A stretch of DNA of 49,336 bases from an uncultured Clostridia bacterium (GCA_958419945.1 CATZIC010000003.1:1-49336); one strand, 5' to 3'; shown: positions 6,427 to 15,426, numbered from the stretch's first letter. Program-made: numbers and translations. The notes: generated from the sequence alone by a model not told the origin.

Positions 6427-9087
6427 ATGGATTTTAGTAAAATCAAATTTAAGGGAAAATTCAGAGAATACCAACAAAGGGTTTTGGATAATTCCGAAAG
6501 ATTTTTAGCGGACGGGAAAATCAATATAGTTGCCGCCCCTGGGAGCGGAAAAACTATTTTGGGGTTGGAACTTATCAGGCGACTAAATAGCCCTTGCATT
6601 ATTTTGTCGCCGACGACCACTATAAAACACCAATGGGGTGAAAGGCTTAAAGCTTTTTTGCCGGAAGGAGAGGCGGTCGATAACTACGTTTCTTACGATC
6701 TAAACAATATAAAACTTATAAATTCCATAACCTATCAGGCGCTACATTCCGCCATAAACAGAATAAGCGTTGACGAGGAGGATTTTGACTACTCGAATAT
6801 CGACCTTTTCAAAATAATTTCCGAAAAGGGGATAAAGACGGTTTGTCTTGACGAGGCGCACCACTTGCAGAACGAGTGGCAAAAGGCGCTGGAGAAATTT
6901 ATTAAAAATTTGGACGAGGGCGTAAAAGTCATTTCTTTGACGGCAACTCCGCCTTACGACGCAACGCCTGCCGAGTGGGAAAGGTACGTTTCCGTTTGCG
7001 GGGAGATTGACGACGAAATTTTCGTGCCTGAACTTGTAAAAGAAAACACCCTTTGTCCGCATCAGGACTACGTTTTGTTCAATTATCCGACCGATACCGA
7101 AACGAAAGCCTTCAAAACGCACAGGCAAAACGGACTTTTGGCAATAAACGAGATAAAAAACGCAACGTTTGTGTCAAAATTAAACAAGCGGATAGACGAG
7201 ATATACGCAAAAGATAACGATTATATTTACGCAAGCGCCGTGGGCGTAACGGCCGTTTACGTTTTTTTAAATGATGCCAACCAAAAAATAAACAAATCGT
7301 TATTTTATAAATTGACAAGTTCCCATAATCTTCCGAAATTCGACCTTAAAACTGCCGAAAGGGCGTATCAGTTTTTGCTTGATGACAGTCTTTTACTTAA
7401 TGATGACGAAAAGGATGAACTGCTTGCAATTTTAAAAAAGCGCGCTTCTATTTCACGCAATAAAGTTTGCCTGGACCTAAATGAAAAATTAAAAAGAAAG
7501 TTAGTTTCTTCCTGCGGTAAACTAAATAGCATTTCAAAAATCGTCAAAAGCGAACACGAGACCTTATCTAGCGATTTAAGAATGCTTATATTAACCGATT
7601 ACATAAAAAAGGAAGAAGTAGGAAATATCGGAAAAGAGGATATCGACAATATCAGCGTCGTGTCTATTTTCGAGATATTAAGAAAAAACAATCCGTCCGT
7701 AAGCGTCGGTTGTTTATCCGGTAGCCTTGTGATACTTCCCGTTAATTTAGAAAGCCTGCTAGCGGAAAAATACGGCGTGGCTTCAAAATCTTTAAAAGTC
7801 CAACGATTAGAAAACACCGAATACGGAATTTTCAATTTTGCTGGAAGCAACAAATTTAAGGTCGATATTATTTCTCGGTTATTCGAGGATGGCGCAATAA
7901 ACGTTTTGATAGGTACCCAAGCTCTTTTGGGGGAAGGTTGGGATTCGCCGTGTATAAATTCTTTGATTTTGGCAAGTTTTGTAGGCTCATTTATGCTGTC
8001 GAATCAAATGCGTGGCAGGGCGATAAGAACTTACAAAAATCATCCGAATAAGACCGCTAATATATGGCACCTCGTTACCTTGGAGCCGGAATATATTTTC
8101 GAATCCAATATCCTTGTCAAAGCGGGAAAATACATAAATAAGGATAATAATCATATAAACTCCTGCGATTATGAAATGCTAAAAAGGCGTTTCGATTGCT
8201 TCGTGGGTCCGAATTATTCCACGGGCGAAATCGAAAGCGGAATAGAAAGAATTACATATATTCAGCCGCCCTTTGATAAAGATGGGGTGGAGGATATGAA
8301 CGATAAGACTATTTTATTATCCAAAGACAGACAAAACCTTGCGTCGGTTTGGAAAAATTCGCTGTCATCCGGCGCAAAAACCGTGGTCGAAAGCGTGGTT
8401 CCGAAAGAATTGAAAGTCCCAGCATTTACCTTTCAAAATCTATTTATGCTTGCGCTTTTCGGCAGCCTTACTTCACTTAGTGTTGTGGGCATTATCCAGA
8501 TTTTGAAAATCGGTTTCAGGCTCGATCTTTCGCTACTATGGTTATTAGTGTTGACAGCAGTTGGCGTTTTCATGATTTCGAAAACATTTGCTATCATTGG
8601 ATTTTTGCTTAGACACGTTAGCCCAAGCAGGTCCTTTATATCGATAAGTAAAGGCATTTTGAAAACCTTTAAAGAGTTAGGTCTTATCGGGGAAGGCGCT
8701 ACGCTTGCAGTATACGAGGACGATTATAAAATTTCCACTCAAATAGCAATCAAAAACGCAACCCTTCACGAGCAAAACTTGTTTAATTTGGCAATAAAGG
8801 AACTGTTAACTTCTATCAATAACCCAAAATATTTGATAATCAAAAAAAATATTTTCGGACTTTATGATTACGAAGTCTCTTTTGCCTGCCCGACGGTGTT
8901 TGCGAAAAACGCCGAGATTGTTAATATATTTAACAAAAATCTGAAAAAGGCGATAGGAAACCTGCAAATCGTTTACACCTATAATGCGGACGGCAGAAAA
9001 CTGCTTGTAAAATGCAGGAAAAAATCGTTTATTTCCAAAAACGACAGGCTCATAAAGAAAAGACAAAAAGTTGCCGATTTTCGTTAA
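6427..9087 (+). CDS. Membrane-anchored SF2 (DEAD/DEAH-box) helicase
   Basis: The 886-residue protein has a complete superfamily 2 motor: Walker A AAPGSGKT (36-43), DEAH (142-145), TAT (172-174), a motif V region GTQALLGEGWDSP (496-508) and motif VI QMRGRAIR (527-534). Residues 260-465, between the two RecA lobes, hold a charged helical insert. After the motor, two strong membrane segments lie at about 671-692 and 701-728, then a final soluble domain of about 155 residues that I do not recognise. Membrane anchoring is unusual for this superfamily. The ATP-driven nucleic-acid role follows from the motor; the substrate is unknown. A Nudix hydrolase starts 34 bases downstream, so the two are probably cotranscribed. 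A defence or RNA-related role is possible but not shown. Confidence 0.8.
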   Translation: MDFSKIKFKGKFREYQQRVLDNSERFLADGKINIVAAPGSGKTILGLELIRRLNSPCIILSPTTTIKHQWGERLKAFLPEGEAVDNYVSYDLNNIKLINSITYQALHSAINRISVDEEDFDYSNIDLFKIISEKGIKTVCLDEAHHLQNEWQKALEKFIKNLDEGVKVISLTATPPYDATPAEWERYVSVCGEIDDEIFVPELVKENTLCPHQDYVLFNYPTDTETKAFKTHRQNGLLAINEIKNATFVSKLNKRIDEIYAKDNDYIYASAVGVTAVYVFLNDANQKINKSLFYKLTSSHNLPKFDLKTAERAYQFLLDDSLLLNDDEKDELLAILKKRASISRNKVCLDLNEKLKRKLVSSCGKLNSISKIVKSEHETLSSDLRMLILTDYIKKEEVGNIGKEDIDNISVVSIFEILRKNNPSVSVGCLSGSLVILPVNLESLLAEKYGVASKSLKVQRLENTEYGIFNFAGSNKFKVDIISRLFEDGAINVLIGTQALLGEGWDSPCINSLILASFVGSFMLSNQMRGRAIRTYKNHPNKTANIWHLVTLEPEYIFESNILVKAGKYINKDNNHINSCDYEMLKRRFDCFVGPNYSTGEIESGIERITYIQPPFDKDGVEDMNDKTILLSKDRQNLASVWKNSLSSGAKTVVESVVPKELKVPAFTFQNLFMLALFGSLTSLSVVGIIQILKIGFRLDLSLLWLLVLTAVGVFMISKTFAIIGFLLRHVSPSRSFISISKGILKTFKELGLIGEGATLAVYEDDYKISTQIAIKNATLHEQNLFNLAIKELLTSINNPKYLIIKKNIFGLYDYEVSFACPTVFAKNAEIVNIFNKNLKKAIGNLQIVYTYNADGRKLLVKCRKKSFISKNDRLIKKRQKVADFR

Positions 9088-9121
9088 GTTTTTCGATTTT
9101 TGATTTTTCGGTAAGAAAGAT

Positions 9122-9577
9122 ATGGATAAAACAAAAGAATTAAGAAAGGAACTTCAGTGCACGATTTATCCTTTAAATCATTTAAAAACCTATAAATACA
9201 TCGTTATTTGCTCCCGCTATCAAGATAAATGGGTCTTTTCAAGGCACAAGCTAAGGGATACCTGGGAAACGCAGGGCGGTCATATCGAAGTTGGTGAAAC
9301 CCCTTTGGAGGCAGCAAAAAGGGAACTTTATGAAGAAAGCGGAATTAAAGATGCCGAAATCTTCCCCGTGTGCGACTATTACGGGTATGATTCCCAAAGC
9401 CATTCAAACGGTATGGTGTTTTTGGCGGTTGTGCATTCCTTTAATAGCTTGCCGGACTCAGAAATGAGGGAAATTGCTTTATTTAGCGAGTTTCCTAAAG
9501 AATTAACCTATCCGCACGTTACCCCGAAACTTTGCGAGGAAGCTTTGAAGGTTTTATCCCAAAAAGTCGCAATATAA
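9122..9577 (+). CDS. Nudix hydrolase
   Basis: The 151-residue protein carries an intact Nudix box, GGHIEVGETPLEAAKRELYEESGI by motif order GX5EX7REUXEEXGU, at about residues 57-80. It has the metal-binding REXXEE core. The strand before it (WVFSRHKLRDTWETQGGH) resembles MutT/YtkD-like nucleoside-triphosphate pyrophosphatases, so a nucleotide is the likely substrate. Nudix enzymes also act on NAD(H), capped RNA and sugar nucleotides, and the substrate cannot be settled here. It lies directly after the helicase gene and ends that unit, with a terminator 16 bases after the stop. Confidence 0.88.
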   Translation: MDKTKELRKELQCTIYPLNHLKTYKYIVICSRYQDKWVFSRHKLRDTWETQGGHIEVGETPLEAAKRELYEESGIKDAEIFPVCDYYGYDSQSHSNGMVFLAVVHSFNSLPDSEMREIALFSEFPKELTYPHVTPKLCEEALKVLSQKVAI

Positions 9578-9592
9578 ATATTCTTTGACAAT

Positions 9593-9635
9593 AAATAAGC
9601 CGCATAGCAATCACGCTACACGGCTTTTATTTTTA
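9593..9635 (+). terminator. Bidirectional terminator between Nudix and peptidase genes
   Basis: AAATAAGCCG...TAGC, loop AATCAC, GCTA...CGGCTTTTATTTTT. It follows the Nudix gene and, read on the other strand, lies just after the convergent peptidase gene. Confidence 0.75.
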
Positions 9636-9671
9636 GTTGGTTTTAGGTATTTAAGCCTTAACTTGGTGTTG

Positions 9672-11473
9672 TTAACTTAATGTTGAGTGGGTTTTGGCAT
9701 AGTCCGTTGTAATAAATGAGGTGTTTGTAGGATCGATGCAGAAAACTAAATCGTCTATGCACAGTCTGCCTTTATTACGTGTACCTGTTGCCGTTGCCGT
9801 CGCAGTAAATCTTATGCCATAAATTCCGTCAGGACATTGAATTATGTAGCGTTTTAACCCCTCGATTCTCGGTAACAATTCATTATCAGCTAGAATATCT
9901 ACTCTTTGCGTCCAGTTACCGTCTGCATCTTTAACCTCAATTATAGCAGTTCCATCCAAATTCTCTGTTTTGCTCCATAAACATACGCTGTACATAAAAG
10001 CATACACTGGATTGTCAAAGTTCATTTCGAAATACGCTTTACCTGCATTTTCTCTTCTTGGTGAAAGTATTACATAAGAATCTTCAATATAACCGCACCG
10101 TAGTCTGCTTGTATTTATCGTAAGTCCGTCAAGCGCTAACGTAGAGGTTTTTATACCTTCATTTTCGAACCAGTATCTTCCTTCAAACCCCCATTGTGAT
10201 GGCTTTACTTGTAGCTTGTTTATATAGCCTGAAGGCTCGGCAAATAATTGTTTATAGTTATAACCGTCCCAATACGGATCAACATCCGAATCTAATTCGA
10301 TAAAAATATAGTATGTAGCACCGGGAATATCGAGAGCTTTTTTCCATTCATTTTTTGTAAGCGTATATTTGTTTGTGTAAATATGGGTCTTAGTGTAAAC
10401 AACACGGCTATATGAATCCAAAATCGAAAGTTTATGATACAGCCCATCATACCACTTTCCGCCGATTAAAGAATTCCAGCTAAAAGTAGGTACCGTGTCC
10501 AATGAATAGTCCCCGACAATTTCAATTTTATCAGGTATGACATTTCTGCATACGCATATACTTTCCTCGGTTTCGTCAGTTTGAGTATAATAGTAATTGT
10601 CTGAATGACTGTGGGCATTCTTAAATTTAAGAGCAATTAAACTTTCATATCTAGTATATCCTTGTGATTCAATAGTAACATGCGTTCTAGTAGAATCCCA
10701 ACCGAAGTGACAATAAATTTCGTCTTTTTTTTGGTCATAATCATAAGCGATAACTGCGTGACCGCCTATGCTCAGTTTTACAGGAATACCTTGTTTAATA
10801 AGTTCTATTGTCTTCGCACGAACCAAAAAACTTGTTGAAATAATTTCTACCTCATTACTGGTGTATCCTCTATAATCATATATATAATGGTTAAGCAGTT
10901 GCGAATAGTTATTGGGAAACATTGTATATTCGCCAGGGGATGTGCCATATAAATCATCCCCCATCGAGATAAGTAAAAAATGAAAGTAGTCGTCCGCATA
11001 ATCAAAAATATTTTGATGGTATGTAGTATCGTCAACAGAGGTAATAGAACTGGGCTCTTGTTCTACACCAGGGGATTCTATTGGTAACGTGAGTTTTTTC
11101 TCTGATAATTGTGTTCTTACTTCGTAATGCTCCTCAATTACATTGTCGTCCCAATAAGTATCCCAATAGGATAAAAGCATACCCGTAGCAACATATCCGC
11201 AAGAGCCTTTTTCGTTTTCACCGTAATTCTGGTTTAATTCGCCAAAATAGTATGATGAAAATGTTCTGTCAAAAACAATTCGCTTGCACTGCGTGTTGAC
11301 GAATGAGATTCTAAATCAGGATCAAGCGGTCCGCAATGGTCGCCCTCGTCAGCCAATTTATTTTCGCAAGTTACGCTTTGCGCGTTTACGTTTACGATAT
11401 TAAAATTAATCGCGCCGATAGATGCAAAGCAAAGTGTGGTCACTAACGCTGCACATATAAATTTTTTAATCAT
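9672..11473 (-). pseudogene. Secreted C39-like cysteine peptidase, broken by a one-base frameshift
   Basis: Two frames together encode one protein of about 600 residues. The first, starting at ATG 11473 behind AAAGGAG, gives a signal peptide (MIKKFICAALVTTLCFASIG...NAQS) and stops at 11234. The second carries the mature protein: YFGELNQNYGENEKGSCGYVATG with the probable catalytic Cys codon at 11199-11201, SIGGHAVIAYDYD with the catalytic His, then beta-rich domains of about 300 residues. The frames rejoin if one T is added to the run of five T (five A on the plus strand) near 11271-11275. The peptidase family cleaves peptides outside the cell. The break may be a real mutation, a phase-variable tract or a sequencing error. 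The start overlaps the stop of the lipoprotein gene by four bases (ATGA), indicating coupled translation. Confidence 0.75.
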
Positions 11474-12021
11474 GATAATTCTCCTTTATTAAATGATTGT
11501 AATAATTTTTCCGCAAAAGCATCAATATCTTCCGTGCTTAATATTTCGGCAAATTCACCGGTAAAGATTAAATCTTCATTACTGTAAATTTCCAAACAAG
11601 TTTTTCCTCTGTTGCTGACAAAAGTTTTGTGGATAAAAGTTTCAGATAGAGTTACGTCTTTAATATCCAGGCACTCTCCTTTGAAACAAGGGTTTTCGTC
11701 CGCTATTGACGATATTTCTACGAACATTTGTGGATTTGGAAAATCTAGATCATATCTTTTTGTCTTATATTCATTTAGTTTTACGCCTGCGGATGTAAAC
11801 ATGTAATTAAACAACAAGTCGTCTGTTGTTGCTTGAGGAACGAAATATCTTTCTTCATTGTAATTGACAAATATTTCATAAAATGCCTTAAATTCTTCAT
11901 AGTTAGCAAACGGATATTCACCATATATCGGACCATATGGACCGCCGTCGCCTTGATCACACCCTGTAAATAGAAATGTCATACATACTGCAGACATTAT
12001 AACCGAAATAAATTTTCTCAC
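11470..12021 (-). CDS. Lipoprotein, unknown, first gene of the C39 peptidase operon
   Basis: The 183-residue protein starts with MRKFISVIMSAVCMTFLFTGC, a lipoprotein signal with lipobox FTGC, so Cys20-21 would be lipidated and the protein anchored outside the membrane. The mature part is acidic, with a C-terminal segment VTLSETFIHKTFV...IYSNEDLIFTGEFAE. A damaged copy of that segment lies just upstream at 12208-12405. No named family is recognised. It overlaps the peptidase by four bases, so the two probably act together, for example as a peptidase and its inhibitor or anchor. That pairing is inferred from position only. Confidence 0.7.
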   Translation of the reverse strand: MRKFISVIMSAVCMTFLFTGCDQGDGGPYGPIYGEYPFANYEEFKAFYEIFVNYNEERYFVPQATTDDLLFNYMFTSAGVKLNEYKTKRYDLDFPNPQMFVEISSIADENPCFKGECLDIKDVTLSETFIHKTFVSNRGKTCLEIYSNEDLIFTGEFAEILSTEDIDAFAEKLLQSFNKGELS

Positions 12022-12207
12022 TCGCTACCCTCCTTAATAATTTATTGCCTTGACACTGTTTTGTAATGTTGACTTATTTGCTTGCACTTAATATATAAAG
12101 ATATTTTAAACCATAATTTTTACCTCCAGGCGTTACTATAAATTAAGACAGTCTATTCAGGCTGTCAAAAATACTCAAGTGTTTATCTTTTTGTAATTAA
12201 ATGAAGG

Positions 12208-12405
12208 TTATAATTTCCCCGCAAAAGTGTAAAAAACTTCCGTGCCTAACGTTTCGGTAAATTCGCCGGTAAAAATTAAATCTTCATTGCTGTAAATTTT
12301 CAAACAAACTTTTTTTCTATTGCGTACAAAAGTTTTGTGAGTAAAAGTTTCAGATAGAGTTATGCCAATATATTTTTGTGGCTCCATTTTTAAAGTGCAC
12401 TGCAC
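12208..12405 (-). pseudogene. Truncated, decayed copy of the lipoprotein C terminus
   Basis: A 65-codon frame encodes ITLSETFTHKTFVRNRKKVC and IYSNEDLIFTGEFTETLGTE, which matches the C-terminal 55 residues of the intact lipoprotein at 11470-12021 with about three quarters identity. The signal peptide and the first two thirds are missing, and the end diverges (VFYTFAGKL). It is a leftover of a tandem duplication. The intervening 186 bases (12022-12207) hold no gene. Confidence 0.75.
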
Positions 12406-12604
12406 TTTTACACCATCATTATATAATAGGTTTTGAATTTATGCAATAGTTTTGTGAAAAATGAAAAGTGAAATTATTGTGTTGTAAATTCGAATTAACA
12501 AAAATAACGAAAAAAAGAAAAAATTCAAATTATACGGTATTTTTCTAATTTATAGAGTTAAATCTTCATATTTTGCGTTTCGTATAATTAAGAATCAGTC
12601 GCTA

Positions 12605-12637
12605 AAAAAAGGATTGATAAAAATATCAATCCTTTTT
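12605..12637 (+). terminator. Orphan terminator-like hairpin
   Basis: AAAAAAGGATTGATA, loop AAAA, TATCAATCCTTTTT: a perfect stem with T tail. No plus-strand gene ends before it. The 200 bases to its left hold only A/T-rich sequence with a TATAAT at 12583-12588. It may end a small RNA or mark a lost gene. Confidence 0.45.
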
Positions 12638-12700
12638 CTATGCAAAATTATTTTTATGTGCTATAATTATTTTATCTAATCGTTTTATATAGGTGAAGTT

Positions 12701-13102
12701 ATGAGAACCATTGCGGTAAAATCAAAAACTCCGACGTTTATAATAGGCGGTTTTTTGCTGTCGGGTATAGTGCTACTTATTTTAGGGCTTGCTCTTAATA
12801 AATGGATATGGATAATAGGGGCTTTGATTGCCGTTGTTTCCTTTGCGCTTATGGTTGATTATCTTGTGTTGCCAAAAGTCTACCTAGAAGTTAAAGGCGA
12901 AAAAGAACTCGTTTTTCTCGGTAAGTTCACCGTGCCTTTCCACCGCGTAAAAAATGCGACCATAAAAAAGGCAAGGTCGAACGGAGCGGAATTCGAATGG
13001 GGAACGGTTACCGTTTACACCTCAGAAAGGACTTTTAAGCTAAGATACGTAGAGGGCTGTGAAAGGGTTCTAAAGGAAATTTCAGAACTTTGCAAACGCT
13101 AA
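12701..13102 (+). CDS. Two-pass membrane protein with PH-like C-terminal domain, unknown
   Basis: The 133-residue protein has two membrane segments (about residues 13-30 and 35-56) and then a beta-rich soluble part with a terminal helix (RVLKEISELCKR). This layout resembles bacterial PH-domain (DUF304-like) membrane proteins, but no diagnostic motif is present, so I give no function. AGGTGAAGTT precedes the ATG, and TATAAT at 12662-12667 may be its -10 box. A composite repeat module follows six bases after the stop. Confidence 0.6.
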   Translation: MRTIAVKSKTPTFIIGGFLLSGIVLLILGLALNKWIWIIGALIAVVSFALMVDYLVLPKVYLEVKGEKELVFLGKFTVPFHRVKNATIKKARSNGAEFEWGTVTVYTSERTFKLRYVEGCERVLKEISELCKR

Positions 13103-13107
13103 AATAT

Positions 13108-13247
13108 GCCGTTAACGGGCATATAGCGGGGTTTTTATGTTTTTTCACTCGTTCTTGCTGGGTTTCTGGATTGCCACGTCGCCAAAGCGACTCGCAATGA
13201 CGGGGGAGGAAAAAATGACGATAAGCGACCTATAGAGGCACTTTTTG
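13108..13247 (+). repeat. Composite module: CTATAG element - EERSDVAI hairpin - CTATAG element
   Basis: Element copies at 13108-13136 (GCCGTTAACGGGCATATAG) and 13217-13247 (CGATAAGCGACCTATAG) lie in the same orientation. The hairpin repeat GGATTGCCACGTCGC / GCGACTCGCAATGAC (13166-13202) sits between them. The left 68 bases match the module at 34521 closely, including a shared TTTTTCACTCGTTCTTGC segment. It fills the gap between two membrane-protein genes. Confidence 0.75.
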
Positions 13248-13263
13248 ATTATTTTATAAACGT

Positions 13264-14259
13264 ATGAAAAAGATTTTACTTATTCCTACAATTTTATTTC
13301 CGTACCTTATTTTGTTCTGCATGTTCTGCATCTTTTCGGGGTTTTTAATGGAAGAGCTGTTTCAGGGCCTCGCACCCGTAATGCTTTTTTACCTTGCGGT
13401 GTGGTTTATCGTTGCGCTTATACGTAACGCCATATACATAACTGTATCGACAGTGAAAAAGTGCGAAACTACAGAACTTTTAAAAACAAATATGATAGTC
13501 AAAATTGCGCAAATACCTGCCTATATAGCCATTTTTGTGCTTGGCGTTTTGTGCATAATGACTATATTTACCATTGGCTTTACCTTATTTTTTATAATTT
13601 TCGACCTTGTTTCGGTGTTTTTATCCGGAACGATCGGATTTGGCGCCGTTATGACGGCAAAAGAGAAACCACCGCAGTTTATCTTGTTAGCTTTGTCGCA
13701 GTTTGTGTTATGCATTGACCTGCCACTTTCGATAGTAATGTTTTTACTTTCCAAAAAAAGTTATGGTAAGCAAAGCTTTGACGAGTACTTTGCCGGGCAA
13801 AGTTCGGAAAAGCCTTTTACCCGTGAGCTTTATACGGAAGCCCCGCCCGCAATGGAAAAAAAGTACACTTTTAAACCGAATATACTATCCGCAGTCGGGT
13901 GCGTACTTTTCCTTATAGTTATTATACTTTCTGAAATTTTCTTTGCGGAAGTTGACGATTTTTCCAACTATCCGGTATGGTTTAACCTGTGGTTTTCTCT
14001 CTCCCTTGTAATATGCTTTGCGGGAACGGTTTTGGCTTGCGTATTAAAAAACAAATCCAACACCTATGATTTTGAACTTGCCCCCGAAGTAATTTCCGTA
14101 ATAATAGGACTTGCCGTAATGGTATTTGGGGGAATATCGAGCGGAAATTTATTTATGAGAATTCTGTTTTCAATAGGCACTTTTTTGGTGCTTTTAGGTC
14201 TTTCGTTCGCAATATCCACGGTTTTCGGACTTTTGAAAAACCCGAAAGTAAAATCCTGA
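13264..14259 (+). CDS. Polytopic membrane protein, unknown
   Basis: The 331-residue protein has about nine to ten hydrophobic segments in two groups. Residues 5-165 hold the first group, an 85-residue hydrophilic loop with several acidic residues and Pro follows, and the second group runs from about residue 205 to the end. The segment MIVKIAQIPAYIAIFVLGVLC is reminiscent of small uncharacterised clostridial membrane families, but I cannot name one with confidence. There is no clear ribosome site before the ATG; the only nearby purine run is part of the repeat element ending at 13247. It stands alone between two repeats. Confidence 0.6.
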   Translation: MKKILLIPTILFPYLILFCMFCIFSGFLMEELFQGLAPVMLFYLAVWFIVALIRNAIYITVSTVKKCETTELLKTNMIVKIAQIPAYIAIFVLGVLCIMTIFTIGFTLFFIIFDLVSVFLSGTIGFGAVMTAKEKPPQFILLALSQFVLCIDLPLSIVMFLLSKKSYGKQSFDEYFAGQSSEKPFTRELYTEAPPAMEKKYTFKPNILSAVGCVLFLIVIILSEIFFAEVDDFSNYPVWFNLWFSLSLVICFAGTVLACVLKNKSNTYDFELAPEVISVIIGLAVMVFGGISSGNLFMRILFSIGTFLVLLGLSFAISTVFGLLKNPKVKS

Positions 14260-14274
14260 AAGTTTTTTAAAATG

Positions 14275-14305
14275 GTCGATAACGGGCTTATAGAAGGACT
14301 TTTTT
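14275..14305 (+). repeat. 30-bp CTATAG element
   Basis: GTCGATAACGGGCTTATAG then AAGGACTTTTTT, 16 bases after the stop of the polytopic membrane protein. The T run could serve in termination. Confidence 0.8.
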
Positions 14306-14356
14306 AGTAAGATTGCACAAAGGCAAATAGGCTTTTAACGATATATAAAACATTAT

Positions 14357-14385
14357 TTGACAAATTACGTTAAATTTAATATAAT
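14357..14385 (+). promoter_or_regulatory. Consensus promoter of the GtrA-family gene
   Basis: TTGACA (14357-14362), exactly 17 bases, TATAAT (14380-14385): a perfect vegetative promoter, 42 bases upstream of the GtrA start. Confidence 0.8.
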
Positions 14386-14427
14386 ATATAGGTTCACACA
14401 AGCAAAGTTATTTAGGAAGGATTTACT

Positions 14428-14871
14428 ATGAAAGATAAAGGGGCAATAGCCGGAAAAAGTTGGGTGCAGGCATTAAAGTTTCTTGCTTTTTCGTTATCGG
14501 CAGGGGTTATACAGATTGTAAGCGACACGATAATGCTTGAACTTCTTTCCTTTAAGCCCTGGCTTTCATATCTTATAGCTCTCGTTTTATCGGTGCTGTG
14601 GAATTTTACCCTTAACAGAAAGTTTACCTTCCATTCCGCAAAAAATCTGCCCATTGCAATGCTTAAAGTTGCAGGGTACTATCTTGTGTTTACGCCGCTA
14701 TCCACCTGGTGGACGAAGGTTTTTACGGAAACTTTTCTTTGGAACGAATACCTTGTACTTGTTCTTACGATGGTTATAAACTTTGTAACGGAATTTTTAT
14801 ATCAAAAATTCTTTGTCTTTAACGATTCAAAATCAAAAAAAGAGGAGCCTACTACAACCGAAAACGGCTGA
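14428..14871 (+). CDS. GtrA-family membrane protein
   Basis: The 147-residue protein has four membrane segments, the normal layout and length of the GtrA/PF04138 family. Two family signatures are visible: WNFTLNRKFTF after segment two (N, R and F at the usual spacing) and the near-repeat FVTEFLYQKFFVF at the end of segment four. Family members are thought to help move lipid-linked sugars across the membrane for surface glycans or teichoic acid. No glycosyltransferase gene lies beside it here. AGGAAGGATTTACT precedes the ATG. The last codon and the stop TGA overlap the start of a repeat element, so the C terminus (TTTENG) may have been shaped by its insertion. Confidence 0.85.
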   Translation: MKDKGAIAGKSWVQALKFLAFSLSAGVIQIVSDTIMLELLSFKPWLSYLIALVLSVLWNFTLNRKFTFHSAKNLPIAMLKVAGYYLVFTPLSTWWTKVFTETFLWNEYLVLVLTMVINFVTEFLYQKFFVFNDSKSKKEEPTTTENG

Positions 14872-14897
14872 TAATAGGCTTATAGGCCGACTTTCGG
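14866..14897 (+). repeat. 30-bp CTATAG element overlapping the GtrA stop codon
   Basis: GGCTGATAATAGGCTTATAG then GCCGACTTTCGG. The TGA stop of the GtrA gene (14869-14871) lies inside it. Confidence 0.75.
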
Positions 14898-14958
14898 TTT
14901 ATTTATTTAAAATATAATAGGGGAAAGGGGCGACCTGCGTTGCCCTTAAAGGTTAGTT

Positions 14959-15426
14959 ATGTCAAAAAGTTTTATAATACGTCCGCCAAAGTGGATTAGA
15001 AACTATTACACTGCGATATTTTGCGTATCCGCAGTCGGCATTATCGTCTTTGCGATACTTTTTGCAAATAAGATATTTTCCTTACCGGTGTTTATTACGC
15101 TTACCGCTGTTTTCGGCGTGCTGCTACTTGTAGGCGTATTTGGCACCCTTTGTTACTACGGCGAAAAGTTTTATTTTAAAGACGGGGTATATTTCAGTAA
15201 AAAGCCCTTCAAAAAAGCGCAGAAAGCCTTTATAAAAGATATAGCGATTGTTGAAATTAACCCTTGCGACAAACCCTTTAGCACCGTGGAAATTCTTTTC
15301 AAATCACAAAGCGGAGAGGCTTTAATAGAACTTTACACCGACGGTTGGATTTTCAAAAAGAATATATTTTTAATGAGTTTACAGCAAAACAGGATTCGCA
15401 CGGAAAATAGTGCGCAACTTGGTTAA
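14959..15426 (+). CDS. Two-pass membrane protein, unknown
   Basis: The 155-residue protein has two membrane segments (about 17-35 and 42-64). A soluble beta-rich domain of about 90 residues follows (YGEKFYFKDGVYFSKKPFKK...IELYTDGWIFKK). The plan is like that of the 133-residue protein at 12701 and may be a membrane-anchored PH-like fold, but no signature is decisive. AAAGGTTAGTT precedes the ATG. It is flanked by unrelated small membrane-protein genes; the next gene has its own promoter, so it is probably a single-gene unit. Confidence 0.55.
   Translation: MSKSFIIRPPKWIRNYYTAIFCVSAVGIIVFAILFANKIFSLPVFITLTAVFGVLLLVGVFGTLCYYGEKFYFKDGVYFSKKPFKKAQKAFIKDIAIVEINPCDKPFSTVEILFKSQSGEALIELYTDGWIFKKNIFLMSLQQNRIRTENSAQLG

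Noticed and set aside
11629..11637. Fifth DnaA box
   Set aside because: A single TGTGGATAA within the lipoprotein coding sequence; isolated and expected by chance.
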